Shown here: positions 27,010-35,074 of the stretch, one piece after another
Numbering within the stretch: position 1 is the first letter of the stretch
Layout: the number at the start of each line of letters is the position of its first letter
Origin: Tessaracoccus lapidicaptus
Lineage (GTDB): Bacteria; Actinomycetota; Actinomycetes; Propionibacteriales; Propionibacteriaceae
DNA length: 59,909 nucleotides
Assembly: GCF_001693815.1 (NCBI RefSeq)
Contig: NZ_MBQD01000006.1
Location: 1-59,909, forward strand
Direction: 5' to 3'
Made by a program: the position numbers and the translations under genes
Notes under the pieces: model-generated
Told to the model about the DNA's origin: nothing
The model's input: the letters and a program-made list of their open reading frames with translations, nothing else
Database searches by the model: none

Positions 27010-28040
27010 GCCCGGATCCACTCGTCGCGCTCGGCGCCGATGCGCTCCTGCGGCACCTCGATCGGCTCCTCGGGCAGGACGGCGAACCGCGCCCAGACCT
27101 CGGGCAGGGCGGTGCCGGGCAGCACGGGGAACATGTAGAGGTTCTCGGGCGCGGCGGCTTGGACCTCCGGGCTGAGGAGGAAGTCGATGAACTTGCGGGC
27201 CCCCACCTCGTTCTCGGCGCCCGCCACGACGCCCGCGTACTCGACCTGCCGGAAGCAGGTGTCGAGCAGTGCCGTCGTCGACGACTCGTCGCCCTCGACG
27301 GTGAACGCCGGGGACGTCGCGTAGGACAGGACCAGCGGGCGCGGTCCCTCGCCGCCGCCGCCGGAGAAGTCGGTGTAGTAGGCCTCGGTCCAACCGGCCG
27401 CGACCTTCACGCCGTTGTCCTTCAGTTGCGCCCAGTAGTCCAGCCAGCCGTCGCCCTTGGCGCCGACCGTCGCGATGAGGAACGCCAGTCCCGGCGACGA
27501 CGACGCGGGGTTCGTGACGACCAGCAGGTCGCGGTACTCGGGCTTGGTCAGGTCGTCGAGCGTCGCGGGGACGGGGATGCCCTGCTCGGCGAACCAGGTC
27601 GTGTCGGCGTTGATGCACACGTCGCCGTAGTCGACGGGCGTCAGGTCGGGCGCCTGGAACTCGGCGGGGACCTCCGCGGCGGCGGGGGAGACGTAGGGGC
27701 TCAGGACCCCCTCGTCGGCGGCGCGCGAGCTGAAGGTGTTGTCGATGCCCACGACGACGTCGGCCAGCGGCGAGTCCTTGGTGAGGATGAGCTGGTTGAC
27801 CAGCGCGCCGGCGTCCCCGGGCGTGGTGTAGGTGACCTCGTAGCCCGTCTCGTCGGCGAAGCGCTCGGTGAGTTCCTCAGGCAGCGTGAAGGCGTCGTGG
27901 GTGAAGACGGTGAGGGTGTCGGTCTCGGTCGGCGCCGATGAGCCGTCGGGCGACGGGCTGGCCGCCGGTGTGCCGCTGCCGCATGCGGCGAGCGCCAGGG
28001 CGGCCGCGACGGCGGCGAGGGTCCGGACGGGTCGATCCAT
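26988..28040 (-). CDS. thiB: Thiamine-binding lipoprotein of ABC transporter
   Basis: 350 residues. A signal peptide ends in the lipobox LAAC (Cys20), then a Ser/Pro/Thr linker and a periplasmic-binding-protein type 2 fold (LTVFTHDAF, then SPLADVVVGIDNTF). This matches ThiB/TbpA solute-binding proteins. It is anchored to the outer face of the membrane. AGGAG lies just before the ATG and is exactly the sequence that the riboswitch hairpin can hide. It is the first gene of thiB-thiP-thiQ. Confidence 0.92.
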   Translation of the reverse strand: MDRPVRTLAAVAAALALAACGSGTPAASPSPDGSSAPTETDTLTVFTHDAFTLPEELTERFADETGYEVTYTTPGDAGALVNQLILTKDSPLADVVVGIDNTFSSRAADEGVLSPYVSPAAAEVPAEFQAPDLTPVDYGDVCINADTTWFAEQGIPVPATLDDLTKPEYRDLLVVTNPASSSPGLAFLIATVGAKGDGWLDYWAQLKDNGVKVAAGWTEAYYTDFSGGGGEGPRPLVLSYATSPAFTVEGDESSTTALLDTCFRQVEYAGVVAGAENEVGARKFIDFLLSPEVQAAAPENLYMFPVLPGTALPEVWARFAVLPEEPIEVPQERIGAERDEWIRAWTDAMS

Positions 28041-28041
28041 G

Positions 28042-28080
28042 ATTCTCCTTTCGGCAGGCTCGGCGCATGCCGAGGAGAAT
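28042..28080 (-). promoter_or_regulatory. Riboswitch expression platform: Shine-Dalgarno sequestering hairpin
   Basis: On the minus strand, ATTCTCCT (28080-28073) is fully complementary to AGGAGAAT (28049-28042), which is the ribosome binding site of thiB. Between them lies a second hairpin, CTCGGC/GCCGAG (28059-28074). This predicts translational control: with TPP bound, the Shine-Dalgarno is paired and thiB is off. Confidence 0.7.
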
Positions 28081-28166
28081 TCCCACTCCCTACGCCGGTT
28101 CTAACCGGGTCAGGTTCGAGGGTCTGCGGTGTGCCCGCACTCTCAGCGCCCCTGTGGCGCTCCCCT
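28081..28166 (-). ncRNA. TPP (THI-box) riboswitch aptamer
   Basis: Read on the minus strand, the conserved TPP blocks occur in order: GGGGAGC, CTGAGA (28146-28141), ACCCTCGAACCTGA, CCGGTTAGAACCGG and GCGTAGGGA. Helices P2 (GCGCC/GGCGC), P3 (TGCGG/CCGCA) and the P4/P5 arm can be drawn. It lies upstream of thiB and fits transport regulation by thiamine pyrophosphate. Confidence 0.95.
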
Positions 28167-28178
28167 GTGTTCGGCGCA

Positions 28179-28184
28179 AGCCTA
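28179..28184 (-). promoter_or_regulatory. -10 element (TAGGCT) of the thiBPQ operon
   Basis: TAGGCT on the minus strand would start transcription about 7 nt downstream, immediately before the TPP aptamer. Confidence 0.55.
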
Positions 28185-28225
28185 TACCCGGCCCACCCGC
28201 CATCGCGGCGGGGTCCGGAGCCCGG

Positions 28226-29263
28226 TCAGTTGGTCTCGGCGATCCGCAGCATCGCGTCGCGGATCTGCCGGGCGCGCAGCGGCCCGATGCCCTCGACCTC
28301 CATGAGGTCCGCCACCGAAGCTCCGAAGAGTTCCTGCAGCGAGAAGCGCTCGACGAGGCGGGTGACCAGCGGCGACGGCAGCCGCCCCACCTTGGTCAGC
28401 AGCCGGATCCCGCGGGTGGTGAGCCCCTGTTCCAGGTTGGCGTTGCCGCCGAAACCCAACCGCTGCGCCACGAGCTGGGCGGCGAACAGCTCCTCGGGGG
28501 CGAAGTTGTGCAGTCGGGTGAGGTCGAACTCCGTGGGGTCCTCCAGGTTGGCGGCGTAGTCCTCCGTCAGCAGTTCGGCCACGCCGTCGAAGGCCGAGGC
28601 CAGCTCCGCGTGCTGCATGGCCACCATGCGTCCCTCGACGCCCAGCACGTCCGCGTGGAACTGCATCTCGGCCGAGAGCCGGCGGGTCAGCTCCAGCCGA
28701 TGCACGACGTGGGTGAGGTCGCGCAGCGTCACCTGCTCGCCCAGCTCCAGGGCGGTGAACTGGTCCATGAGGTCGCTCAGCCGCGTGACGACCCGCGACA
28801 GCGTCGCCAGCGTCTGGTTGGCCCGGCTGATGACCTGGGGCACCGTCTCGACGACGTGGCGCCGACCGTCGATGAACAGCGAGATCGTCGACATCGATGC
28901 CGACACCGTGAGCACGGGAACCCCGGCGGCCTGGGCCGTGCGGTCGGCGGAGCGGTGTCGCGTTCCGGTCTCGGCGGTCGGCAGGTCGCCGGCCGGGACG
29001 AGATGCACGCCCGCGGCCACGATCCGGCTGAGGTCGGAGGACAGGATGATGGCGCCGTCGAGTTTCGCGAGTTCCCGCAGGGCCTGCTCGGTGCACTCGA
29101 CGCCGATCTGGAACCCGCCGGAGCAGACCTGCTGAACCCGATTGTTGTTGCCCAGCACCACGAGGGCCCCCGTGCCGCCGTGGAGGATCCGGTCGATGCC
29201 CGCGCGCAGGGGCGTGCCGGGCGCGAGCAGCTTCAGATAGCGACGTACGATCGACTTGGGCAC
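28226..29263 (-). CDS. disA: DNA integrity scanning protein DisA (diadenylate cyclase)
   Basis: 345 residues. It makes the second messenger c-di-AMP from two ATP and pauses at branched DNA. The DAC domain has DGA (69-71) and RHR (102-104) catalytic motifs; a helical linker follows; and the C terminus has a helix-hairpin-helix block VEGIGPLRARQIRDAML for DNA contact. The second GTG at 29263 is chosen because GGAGG is 5 nt upstream; the first GTG (29269) abuts that sequence. radA, the usual neighbour of disA, is 3.7 kb away, separated by the AarF and HEAT genes. Confidence 0.96.
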   Translation of the reverse strand: MPKSIVRRYLKLLAPGTPLRAGIDRILHGGTGALVVLGNNNRVQQVCSGGFQIGVECTEQALRELAKLDGAIILSSDLSRIVAAGVHLVPAGDLPTAETGTRHRSADRTAQAAGVPVLTVSASMSTISLFIDGRRHVVETVPQVISRANQTLATLSRVVTRLSDLMDQFTALELGEQVTLRDLTHVVHRLELTRRLSAEMQFHADVLGVEGRMVAMQHAELASAFDGVAELLTEDYAANLEDPTEFDLTRLHNFAPEELFAAQLVAQRLGFGGNANLEQGLTTRGIRLLTKVGRLPSPLVTRLVERFSLQELFGASVADLMEVEGIGPLRARQIRDAMLRIAETN

Positions 29264-29300
29264 CGACACCTCCCCCTGGGTTCAGGCCAGTGTATGGGCG

Positions 29301-30977
29301 CTAGCGCCGCGTCGCGTCGTCCGAGAGGCGGGCGCGCCGCTCCTGCCGCTTGACGGTGCGCCGGAACGGCCGGTCGTGCCACATGATGCGCGCCACCATC
29401 CACAGGCCGCCGACGGCCGCGATGAGGAAGAACACCATCCCCAGCGCCGGGTATCCGAGGAACCGCGGCCCGACGTCGGCCACCATCAGCAGCGCCGCCG
29501 CGACGGTGACGGCCGCGAGGATCACCGCCGTCGCCAGCCGGTTGGCCACCTGCTGCAGCACCATGAGGGCCCGCGACTCGTCGAACGCGTCGATCTTGAA
29601 CGCGAGCTCGCCCTCCGTGAGGGCGTCGAGCACGCGGTTCGCGCGGCGGGGGCGGCGCTCGAGGAACTCCTTGCCCTCGATCGTGCCGAGTAGCGCCTGC
29701 CCGGCCGAGGGCGTGAGTCCGGCCGCCAGGATCGTGGGCAGGTTGTCGCGGATGGCCTCCAGCGGCGTGAAGGACGGGTCGAGGTGCTGCGTGGCCTGGT
29801 CGAGGTTGAGCAGCGCCTTGGCGATGAGCGTCATCTCCGCGGGCGGCCGCAGCCCGTGCGTGCCGGAGAGCCTGGCCAGCTGCATGAGCACGCTGCCCGC
29901 CTGCAGGTCGGCGCCCATGGACAGCGTCGAGGACACGAGGTGGGAGACGTCGTCGCGGAAGGCGGCGGCGTCGTAGTCCTCGGTGGGGTGGCCCATGGCG
30001 GCGAGGATGGTCGCGACGCCCTCGCCGTCGCCGTCGCCGATCCCCACGAGGAGCTTGACCAGGGCGCTGCGTAGCCGGCTGGGCAGCCGCACCACCATGC
30101 CGACGTCGAGGATCGCCACCCGGTGGTCGGGCGTCAGGAAGAGGTTGCCCGGGTGCGGGTCCGCGTGCAGGATGCCGTCGACGAGCATCGCTCCCAGCAT
30201 GAACCGGAACAGTGCGGCGGCCAGGCGCTGCCCGTCGACGTCCAGCATGGCCAGCGGCCCGACGTCGGTGATCTTCTTCCCCGGCACGAACTCGAGGGTC
30301 AGCACGTCGTCGCTGGAGTAGTCGGCGATGTAGGACGGGACCAGGAGGTCGGGTTCGTCGCGGACGAGCTCGCCGAACAGGTCCAGGTTGGCGGCCTCCT
30401 TGCGGTAGTCGAGCTCGTCGGCCATCGACCGACGGAACTGCGCCAGCATGCGGGCCGCGCCCAGCCGGGGCCCGATGGGCGTGTTGGCGTCCGCGAAGTC
30501 CGCGAGCTCCGACAGCGACTCGAGGTCGCTCTTCACCTGGTCGCGAACCCCCGGCCTGAGGACCTTCACGACGACGTCGCGGCCGTTGCGGGTCACCGCT
30601 CGGTGCGCCTGCGCCAGCGAAGCCGACGCGAGTGGCGAGTCGTCGAACTCGCGAAACAGCGTGCCGACGGTGGCGCCCAGCGACTCCTCGATCCGGGCGC
30701 GGATCTCCTCGCTCGGCACCGGCTCGACGTCGTCCTGCAGCCGGGAGAGGGCCTCGGTGTACGCCGGCGGCAACAGGTCCTGTCTGGTGGACAGCAGCTG
30801 GCCGAACTTGATGAAGGTGGGGCCCAGCTTCTCCAGCGCGTCGGTGAACTGCTCGGCGTCCTCGGTCTCCGCCTCATCGGGTGTCTCCCCGGGCAGCGGG
30901 GACGCGTCGGTGTTGAAGGCCTTGAGGTGCCGGATCAGCAGGCCCCCGAGTTGGGTCATCATGGCGACGTCGGGCAT
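29301..30977 (-). CDS. AarF/UbiB (ABC1) atypical kinase-like protein
   Basis: 558 residues. The ABC1 domain is recognised by the KxGQ-type motif KFGQLLSTRQDLLPPAY, the nucleotide-binding VVKVLRPG, the catalytic-loop-like ADPHPGNLFL, and DVGMVVRL. Two C-terminal hydrophobic segments (about 490-510 and 515-535) attach it to the membrane. Members act in quinone biosynthesis and lipid handling, with weak or unusual ATPase activity. ATG 30977 follows GAGGAG, and a TAGCGT box (31013-31008 on this strand) lies upstream. It is divergent from the HEAT gene and ends 37 nt before the disA start. Confidence 0.9.
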   Translation of the reverse strand: MPDVAMMTQLGGLLIRHLKAFNTDASPLPGETPDEAETEDAEQFTDALEKLGPTFIKFGQLLSTRQDLLPPAYTEALSRLQDDVEPVPSEEIRARIEESLGATVGTLFREFDDSPLASASLAQAHRAVTRNGRDVVVKVLRPGVRDQVKSDLESLSELADFADANTPIGPRLGAARMLAQFRRSMADELDYRKEAANLDLFGELVRDEPDLLVPSYIADYSSDDVLTLEFVPGKKITDVGPLAMLDVDGQRLAAALFRFMLGAMLVDGILHADPHPGNLFLTPDHRVAILDVGMVVRLPSRLRSALVKLLVGIGDGDGEGVATILAAMGHPTEDYDAAAFRDDVSHLVSSTLSMGADLQAGSVLMQLARLSGTHGLRPPAEMTLIAKALLNLDQATQHLDPSFTPLEAIRDNLPTILAAGLTPSAGQALLGTIEGKEFLERRPRRANRVLDALTEGELAFKIDAFDESRALMVLQQVANRLATAVILAAVTVAAALLMVADVGPRFLGYPALGMVFFLIAAVGGLWMVARIMWHDRPFRRTVKRQERRARLSDDATRR

Positions 30978-31071
30978 CGTTCTCCTCGGTGATCGCTCCT
31001 GGGCACCACGCTAGCCCAGTGCGACTCTGCCGTGGAGCCGCGGGGGTGAGCGAACCCCGCGCGCCGCCCGA

Positions 31072-31103
31072 CTTGACCCTGCCGCGACGTCAAGGTTTAG
31101 CGT
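31072..31103 (+). promoter_or_regulatory. MerR-type promoter/operator of the HEAT-repeat gene
   Basis: An exact inverted repeat CTTGAC-N11-GTCAAG (31072-31077, 31089-31094) sits between a -35 TTGACC (31073-31078) and a -10 TAGCGT (31098-31103). The spacer is 19 bp, the stretched spacing that MerR activators correct by untwisting DNA. The ATG at 31111 is 7 nt after the -10, so the transcript is leaderless. The likely regulator is the adjacent MerR-HEAT protein; this is inferred from proximity. Confidence 0.8.
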
Positions 31104-31110
31104 CGTCGAC

Positions 31111-31866
31111 ATGACCGATGTGACGACCCTCATCCAGACCCTGTCCCACGACGACGGCAGCGCCCGGCGGCAGGCGGCGCTCGCGCTCGGAGCCGCCGCG
31201 GATCCCGCGATCAGCCCCGCGCTGGTCGGGCGCCTGCGCGTGGAGCGCGACTCCTGCATCCGCGAGGACCTCACCTGGGCGCTGGTGCAGCACGCCGACG
31301 AGGCGGCCGACGACCTGCTGGCCATGCTCACCAGCAGCGATCCGTCCGATCGCCGCACGGCCGCCCACGTCCTCAGCAAGATCGGCGACCCGGCGCACTT
31401 CGAGGACCTGCGCCCGCTCGTCGCCGACGAGCACCCGGACGTGGCCATCAAGGCCTACCGTGCCGTGGCCAACACGGGCCGGCCCGAGGCGGCCGATGCG
31501 CTGGCGGCCCGGCTCGGCGACGGGGAGGCGCTGCAGCGCGACGCGCTCACCACGGCGATGCACCGCCTGGGCGCGGCGGCCGTCCCGGTCCTCGTCGTCG
31601 CGCTGAGCGACGGCGATGCCGAGGTGCGGGCCCATGCGGCCGAGGCGCTGGGTCACATCGGCGAGCCGGACGCGGACGCGGCGGTGGAGGCCCTGGAGGG
31701 CGCGGCTGCCGACGTCGACGCGGAGGTCCGCTTGGCGGCCGTGTCGGCCCTCGGCCAGCTGCCCGAGGCGGCCGCGGGTGCGCTCGAGCGCCTGGCCGCC
31801 GCCGGCGACCCGGTCGTCGCTCAGGTGGCCCGCGCGTTCCGGGCCCGCGGGGCCGCGAAGGCCTGA
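31111..31866 (+). CDS. HEAT-repeat protein, partner of a MerR-HEAT regulator
   Basis: 251 residues built almost wholly of HEAT/PBS-lyase-like repeats of about 30 residues (for example DPSDRRTAAHVLSKIGDPAHFEDLRPLV and DAEVRAHAAEALGHIGEPDADAAVEAL). No catalytic motif, signal peptide or membrane segment is seen, so it is probably a cytoplasmic binding scaffold. TWAL (55-58) and AHVL (85-88) lie 30 residues apart, as in the neighbouring regulator (167-170 and 197-200), so the two HEAT arrays look homologous. Its promoter has MerR architecture. Its last 46 nt overlap the end of the convergent regulator gene. The ligand or partner is unknown. Confidence 0.85.
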   Translation: MTDVTTLIQTLSHDDGSARRQAALALGAAADPAISPALVGRLRVERDSCIREDLTWALVQHADEAADDLLAMLTSSDPSDRRTAAHVLSKIGDPAHFEDLRPLVADEHPDVAIKAYRAVANTGRPEAADALAARLGDGEALQRDALTTAMHRLGAAAVPVLVVALSDGDAEVRAHAAEALGHIGEPDADAAVEALEGAAADVDAEVRLAAVSALGQLPEAAAGALERLAAAGDPVVAQVARAFRARGAAKA

Positions 31867-32933
31867 CGGTCCGCCACCAGGCGGCGGGCCAGCAGCCGGG
31901 TGTGCTCGTCGGGGGAGTCGACCTCGCCCTCGATGGCGCGCCCGGCCGCGTCGCCCGGGATCTGGCCCAGGGCCATCAGCGCCGCGAACCGGACCTCGCG
32001 GTCCGGGTCGTGCAGCAGCCCGGCGAGGGCCGGCCCGCTCCCGGGTGACGCGCGGAGCCCCAGCACCTCCGCGGCCAGCGAGCGGACCGTCGGCGCCGGA
32101 TCCGTCACGGCGGCGAGCAGCGGCTCGTCCGCCCCGTCTACGCGCGCCAGCGCGGCCGCGACCTCGTCGCGCACCAGCGAGCGCGCGTCGCCCAGCGCCC
32201 CCATCAGGGCGTCGACCGCGCCGGCCCCGCCGATCTGGCCGAGGCCGAAGGCAGCCTTCGCCGCCACCTCCCCCGCCTCGTCGCGGAGCAGCCGGGCCAG
32301 CAGCGGCACGGCCGCCGGGTCCCGCAGCTTGCCCAGGACGTGCGCCAGGGCGTGGCGGGACTGGTCGTCACCCGAGGCCAGCGCCTGGTCCAACCGGCCC
32401 ACCGCCCCGTCGGGCTGCTGCGTGAGGGCCCACGTGGCCGCCTCCCGCACCCCGGGCTCGGGATCCGTGCGCAGCAACTCCACCAGGTCGTCGAAAGGAG
32501 CGGTCGCGTGGCCCGTGAGCGCCGCGCGGAAGCGGACGGCGGGCTCCGGATGGCGGAGCCGCTCGCTCAAGGCGATGGCGTCCAGCACCTCGTCCCATCC
32601 GGCCTCGGCCGCCCTGGCCAGCGACCGCAGGCGGGCCAGTAACTCCTGCTCGGCGACGATGCGCCGCTCGACGTCCTCGGCGTGGCGCCGCAGCAGAGAC
32701 GCCGCGTCCCCTCCCGGCGCGTCCAAGGCGTCGCGGACCTCGGCCAGCGACAGCCCCAGCGACTTGAGATGCTGGATCGCCAGCAACCGCACCAGGTCGT
32801 CGTGGGAGTAGAGGCGGTAGTCGGCGCCGGACCGGTCGCTCGGCACGAGCAGCCCCAACTCGTCGTAGTGCCGCAGCGTGCGCTGCGTGAGGCCCGTGCG
32901 GCGGGCCACCTCGCCGATGCGCAGCGCCTCCAT
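31821..32933 (-). CDS. MerR-family regulator with HEAT-repeat sensor domain
   Basis: 370 residues. The N terminus is a MerR winged helix (LRIGEVARRTGLTQRTLRHYDELGLL, then DYRLYSHDDLVRLLAIQHLKSLGLSLAEV), followed by the dimerising coiled coil (about 78-125). Instead of a small effector-binding tail it carries about seven HEAT repeats (about 126-358). Its repeats align in register with those of the free HEAT protein encoded convergently (46-nt overlap). ATG 32933 lies 2 nt after the radA stop, so it is likely expressed with radA. It probably activates the 19-bp-spacer promoter at 31072. The signal is unknown; the HEAT domain suggests a protein or large ligand. Confidence 0.88.
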   Translation of the reverse strand: MEALRIGEVARRTGLTQRTLRHYDELGLLVPSDRSGADYRLYSHDDLVRLLAIQHLKSLGLSLAEVRDALDAPGGDAASLLRRHAEDVERRIVAEQELLARLRSLARAAEAGWDEVLDAIALSERLRHPEPAVRFRAALTGHATAPFDDLVELLRTDPEPGVREAATWALTQQPDGAVGRLDQALASGDDQSRHALAHVLGKLRDPAAVPLLARLLRDEAGEVAAKAAFGLGQIGGAGAVDALMGALGDARSLVRDEVAAALARVDGADEPLLAAVTDPAPTVRSLAAEVLGLRASPGSGPALAGLLHDPDREVRFAALMALGQIPGDAAGRAIEGEVDSPDEHTRLLARRLVADRQAFAAPRARNARAT

Positions 32934-32935
32934 CG

Positions 32936-34318
32936 TCACTGCCCGCCGCGACGCAGGTCCAGCACGCCCAGCGCGTCGGCCAGCGACGGCACCTCCACGA
33001 CGCGCAGCCCGCCCAGGCGCGGGACCTTGACGGTCACGTCGCGCGAGCCCGTCGGCACCAGTGCCAGCTCGAAGCCGAGCCGGGCTGCCTCCGCCAGGCG
33101 ACGCTCCACGCCGGGCACCCGGCGCAGGTCGCCCGCGAGGCCCACCTCGCCGAGGGCCAGCAGGCGCCGCGGATGCTGCCGGTCCAGCGCCGCCGACGCG
33201 ATGGCGACGGCGGCCGCCAGGTCCACCGAGGGGTCCGTCACCCGGGCGCCGCCCACCGTCGACACGTACACGTCGTGCTGGGAGAGCGGCAGGCGGGCCT
33301 TGCGCTCCAACACCGCCAACACCATCGCGATGCGCGACGTGTCGAGCCCGTGCGTGGTGCGCCGCGGCGAGGACTGGTACGGCGACGGCGCCACCAGCGC
33401 CTGGATCTCCGCCAGCAGCGGCCGCCTGCCCTCCATCGTCACCGTGACGCAGGTGCCGGGCGTGGGCTCCGAGTGCGCCGTCGTGAACAGCCCCGACGGA
33501 TCCGGGACCTCGACGATCCCGGTCTCGCTCATCTCGAAGCACCCCACCTCGTCGGCGGGGCCGAAGCGGTTCTTGGTGGCGCGCACCATCCGGAAGCCCG
33601 AGTGCCGGTCCCCCTCAAAGGTGAGCACCACGTCGACGAGGTGCTCCAGCGTCCGCGGGCCGGCGATGGAGCCGTCCTTGGTGACGTGGCCCACGATGAT
33701 GGCGGCCATGTCCTCGCGCTTGGCGACGCGGGCGATGGCGCCGGTGACCTCGCGGACCTGGGCCGGGCCGCCGGGGGCGCCCTCGGCCTCCGCCGTGGCG
33801 ACCGTCTGCACGGAGTCCAGCACCAGGAGGCTCGGCTTGACGGTCTCGATGTGACCCAGCACCGTGCCGAGGTCCGTCTCCGACGCCAGGTACAGCGCAT
33901 CGTCGACGGCGCCCGTGCGCTCCGCGCGGAGCCGCACCTGCGAGGCGGACTCCTCGCCGGAGATGTACAGCGTGGTCTGCCCGGAGCGGGCCCACTTCGC
34001 CGCGACGTCGAGCAGCAGCGTGGACTTCCCGACGCCCGGCTCCCCGGCCAGCAGCACGACCGCGCCGGGCACCAGTCCGTCGCCCAGGACGCGGTCGAGT
34101 TCGGCGATGGTCGTCAGGCGCCGGACGGCCGTGTCGGTGGGGACCTGTGAGATGGGCACGGCCGCGTCGGTGGGCACCGACGACGACACCTGCCGCAGCT
34201 TCGGCACGCCGCGCTCGACGACGGTGCCCCACGCCTGGCACTCGGCGCAGCGGCCGACCCAGCGCGCGCTCGTCCAACCGCACTCGGTGCAGTGGTAGGT
34301 GTCCTGTTTCTTCGCCAC
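32936..34318 (-). CDS. radA: DNA repair protein RadA/Sms
   Basis: A 460-residue RecA-related helicase that drives branch migration in recombination. It has an N-terminal zinc finger CxxC...CxxC (Cys10, 13, 24, 27), Walker A GEPGVGKST (92-100), the RadA-specific KNRFG block and a C-terminal Lon-protease-like domain (DPSVDLAAAVAIASAAL, then GEVGLAGDLRRV). ATG 34318 begins MAKKQDTYHC. It is followed after 2 nt by the MerR-HEAT gene. disA, its usual partner, is on the same strand but displaced by 3.7 kb. Confidence 0.96.
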   Translation of the reverse strand: MAKKQDTYHCTECGWTSARWVGRCAECQAWGTVVERGVPKLRQVSSSVPTDAAVPISQVPTDTAVRRLTTIAELDRVLGDGLVPGAVVLLAGEPGVGKSTLLLDVAAKWARSGQTTLYISGEESASQVRLRAERTGAVDDALYLASETDLGTVLGHIETVKPSLLVLDSVQTVATAEAEGAPGGPAQVREVTGAIARVAKREDMAAIIVGHVTKDGSIAGPRTLEHLVDVVLTFEGDRHSGFRMVRATKNRFGPADEVGCFEMSETGIVEVPDPSGLFTTAHSEPTPGTCVTVTMEGRRPLLAEIQALVAPSPYQSSPRRTTHGLDTSRIAMVLAVLERKARLPLSQHDVYVSTVGGARVTDPSVDLAAAVAIASAALDRQHPRRLLALGEVGLAGDLRRVPGVERRLAEAARLGFELALVPTGSRDVTVKVPRLGGLRVVEVPSLADALGVLDLRRGGQ

Positions 34319-34349
34319 GGGGTGAGCTTAGGCGGAGGGTCGGACAGTC

Positions 34350-34988
34350 CTAGATGGTGACGGTGCCCCGGGTCGGCGACTCAAAGGTCACGTTGGAGAT
34401 GCCGGGCGTGCCGTGCGGCGCCACGAGGTCGAGGTGGACCCCGTCGATCTCGTCGGCGACGGGGGCGGCCAGCCACTCCGACAGCCGGTCAGCGGACCCG
34501 GAGATCTGCACCTGGGTCAGCCGGACGTCACCGCGCAGCGCGGCGGGCCGAAGCGACTCGTCGGACTTCCACTCCAGGAAGTAGGGCAGCTGCGGGTCGG
34601 CGATGAGGCCGCGGATGCCGATCTGCACCCACTCGAGGCGCCGGCCGTCCGGGAAGTGCCGCAGGCCGGGGACGGCTGCGCGCTCCAGCCGCTGCTCGAA
34701 CGGCGTGATGTCCGGGACGCTGACGACCCAGCCCATCCAGCCGCCGCCCATCTCGGAGCGGGCACGCACGGCCTGGCCGAACGCGGCCTTGTCGGCCGCG
34801 GGGTGGTCGAGGACCTCGACCACTTCGATGTAGCGGGCGTCCGCCAGGGGGATGATGTGGTTCCGGGTCCCGAACCGCGGGTGGAAGCCGCCATCCTTGA
34901 AGTCGGTGCCCAGAGCGTCGGCCAGCCGGGCTGCCTCTGCCTTGAGGCCGTCGGGGCCGGTCGCGAAGATCAGATGGTCGACGTGCAT
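34350..34988 (-). CDS. VOC-superfamily (glyoxalase-like) protein
   Basis: 212 residues from ATG 34988 (an in-frame start two codons earlier is possible). It begins with the beta-alpha-beta pattern MHVDHLIFATGP, then GFHPRFGTRNHIIPLADARYIEVVEVLD, which is typical of the Glyoxalase_3-like branch of the vicinal oxygen chelate superfamily. Many members bind a metal via His/Glu, here possibly in VDH and the YIEVVEVL Glu. The reaction is unknown. It sits between radA and a sugar isomerase, with no clear operon link. Confidence 0.75.
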   Translation of the reverse strand: MHVDHLIFATGPDGLKAEAARLADALGTDFKDGGFHPRFGTRNHIIPLADARYIEVVEVLDHPAADKAAFGQAVRARSEMGGGWMGWVVSVPDITPFEQRLERAAVPGLRHFPDGRRLEWVQIGIRGLIADPQLPYFLEWKSDESLRPAALRGDVRLTQVQISGSADRLSEWLAAPVADEIDGVHLDLVAPHGTPGISNVTFESPTRGTVTI

Positions 34989-35062
34989 GGCCACATTCTC
35001 GCCCCGACAAGCCCGAAACCACTAATCGGCCTGGCAGCGGGGGACGCACCGGGCGAGGCGGG

Positions 35063-35068
35063 TAGGGT
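35063..35068 (+). promoter_or_regulatory. -10 element (TAGGGT) of a leaderless gene
   Basis: TAGGGT, 6 nt before GTG 35075. No Shine-Dalgarno is seen. Confidence 0.6.
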
Positions 35069-35074
35069 GACCGT

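Noticed and set aside
24377-28040. Ferric-iron ABC transporter (FbpABC-like)
   Set aside because: The protein families overlap, but the TPP riboswitch in the leader assigns the operon to thiamine.
31111-31866. HEAT-repeat protein as an AlkD-type DNA glycosylase
   Set aside because: AlkD is also made of HEAT-like repeats and has a similar length, but its conserved Trp/Asp active-site set is not seen here; only one Trp is present and the repeats are the common scaffold type.
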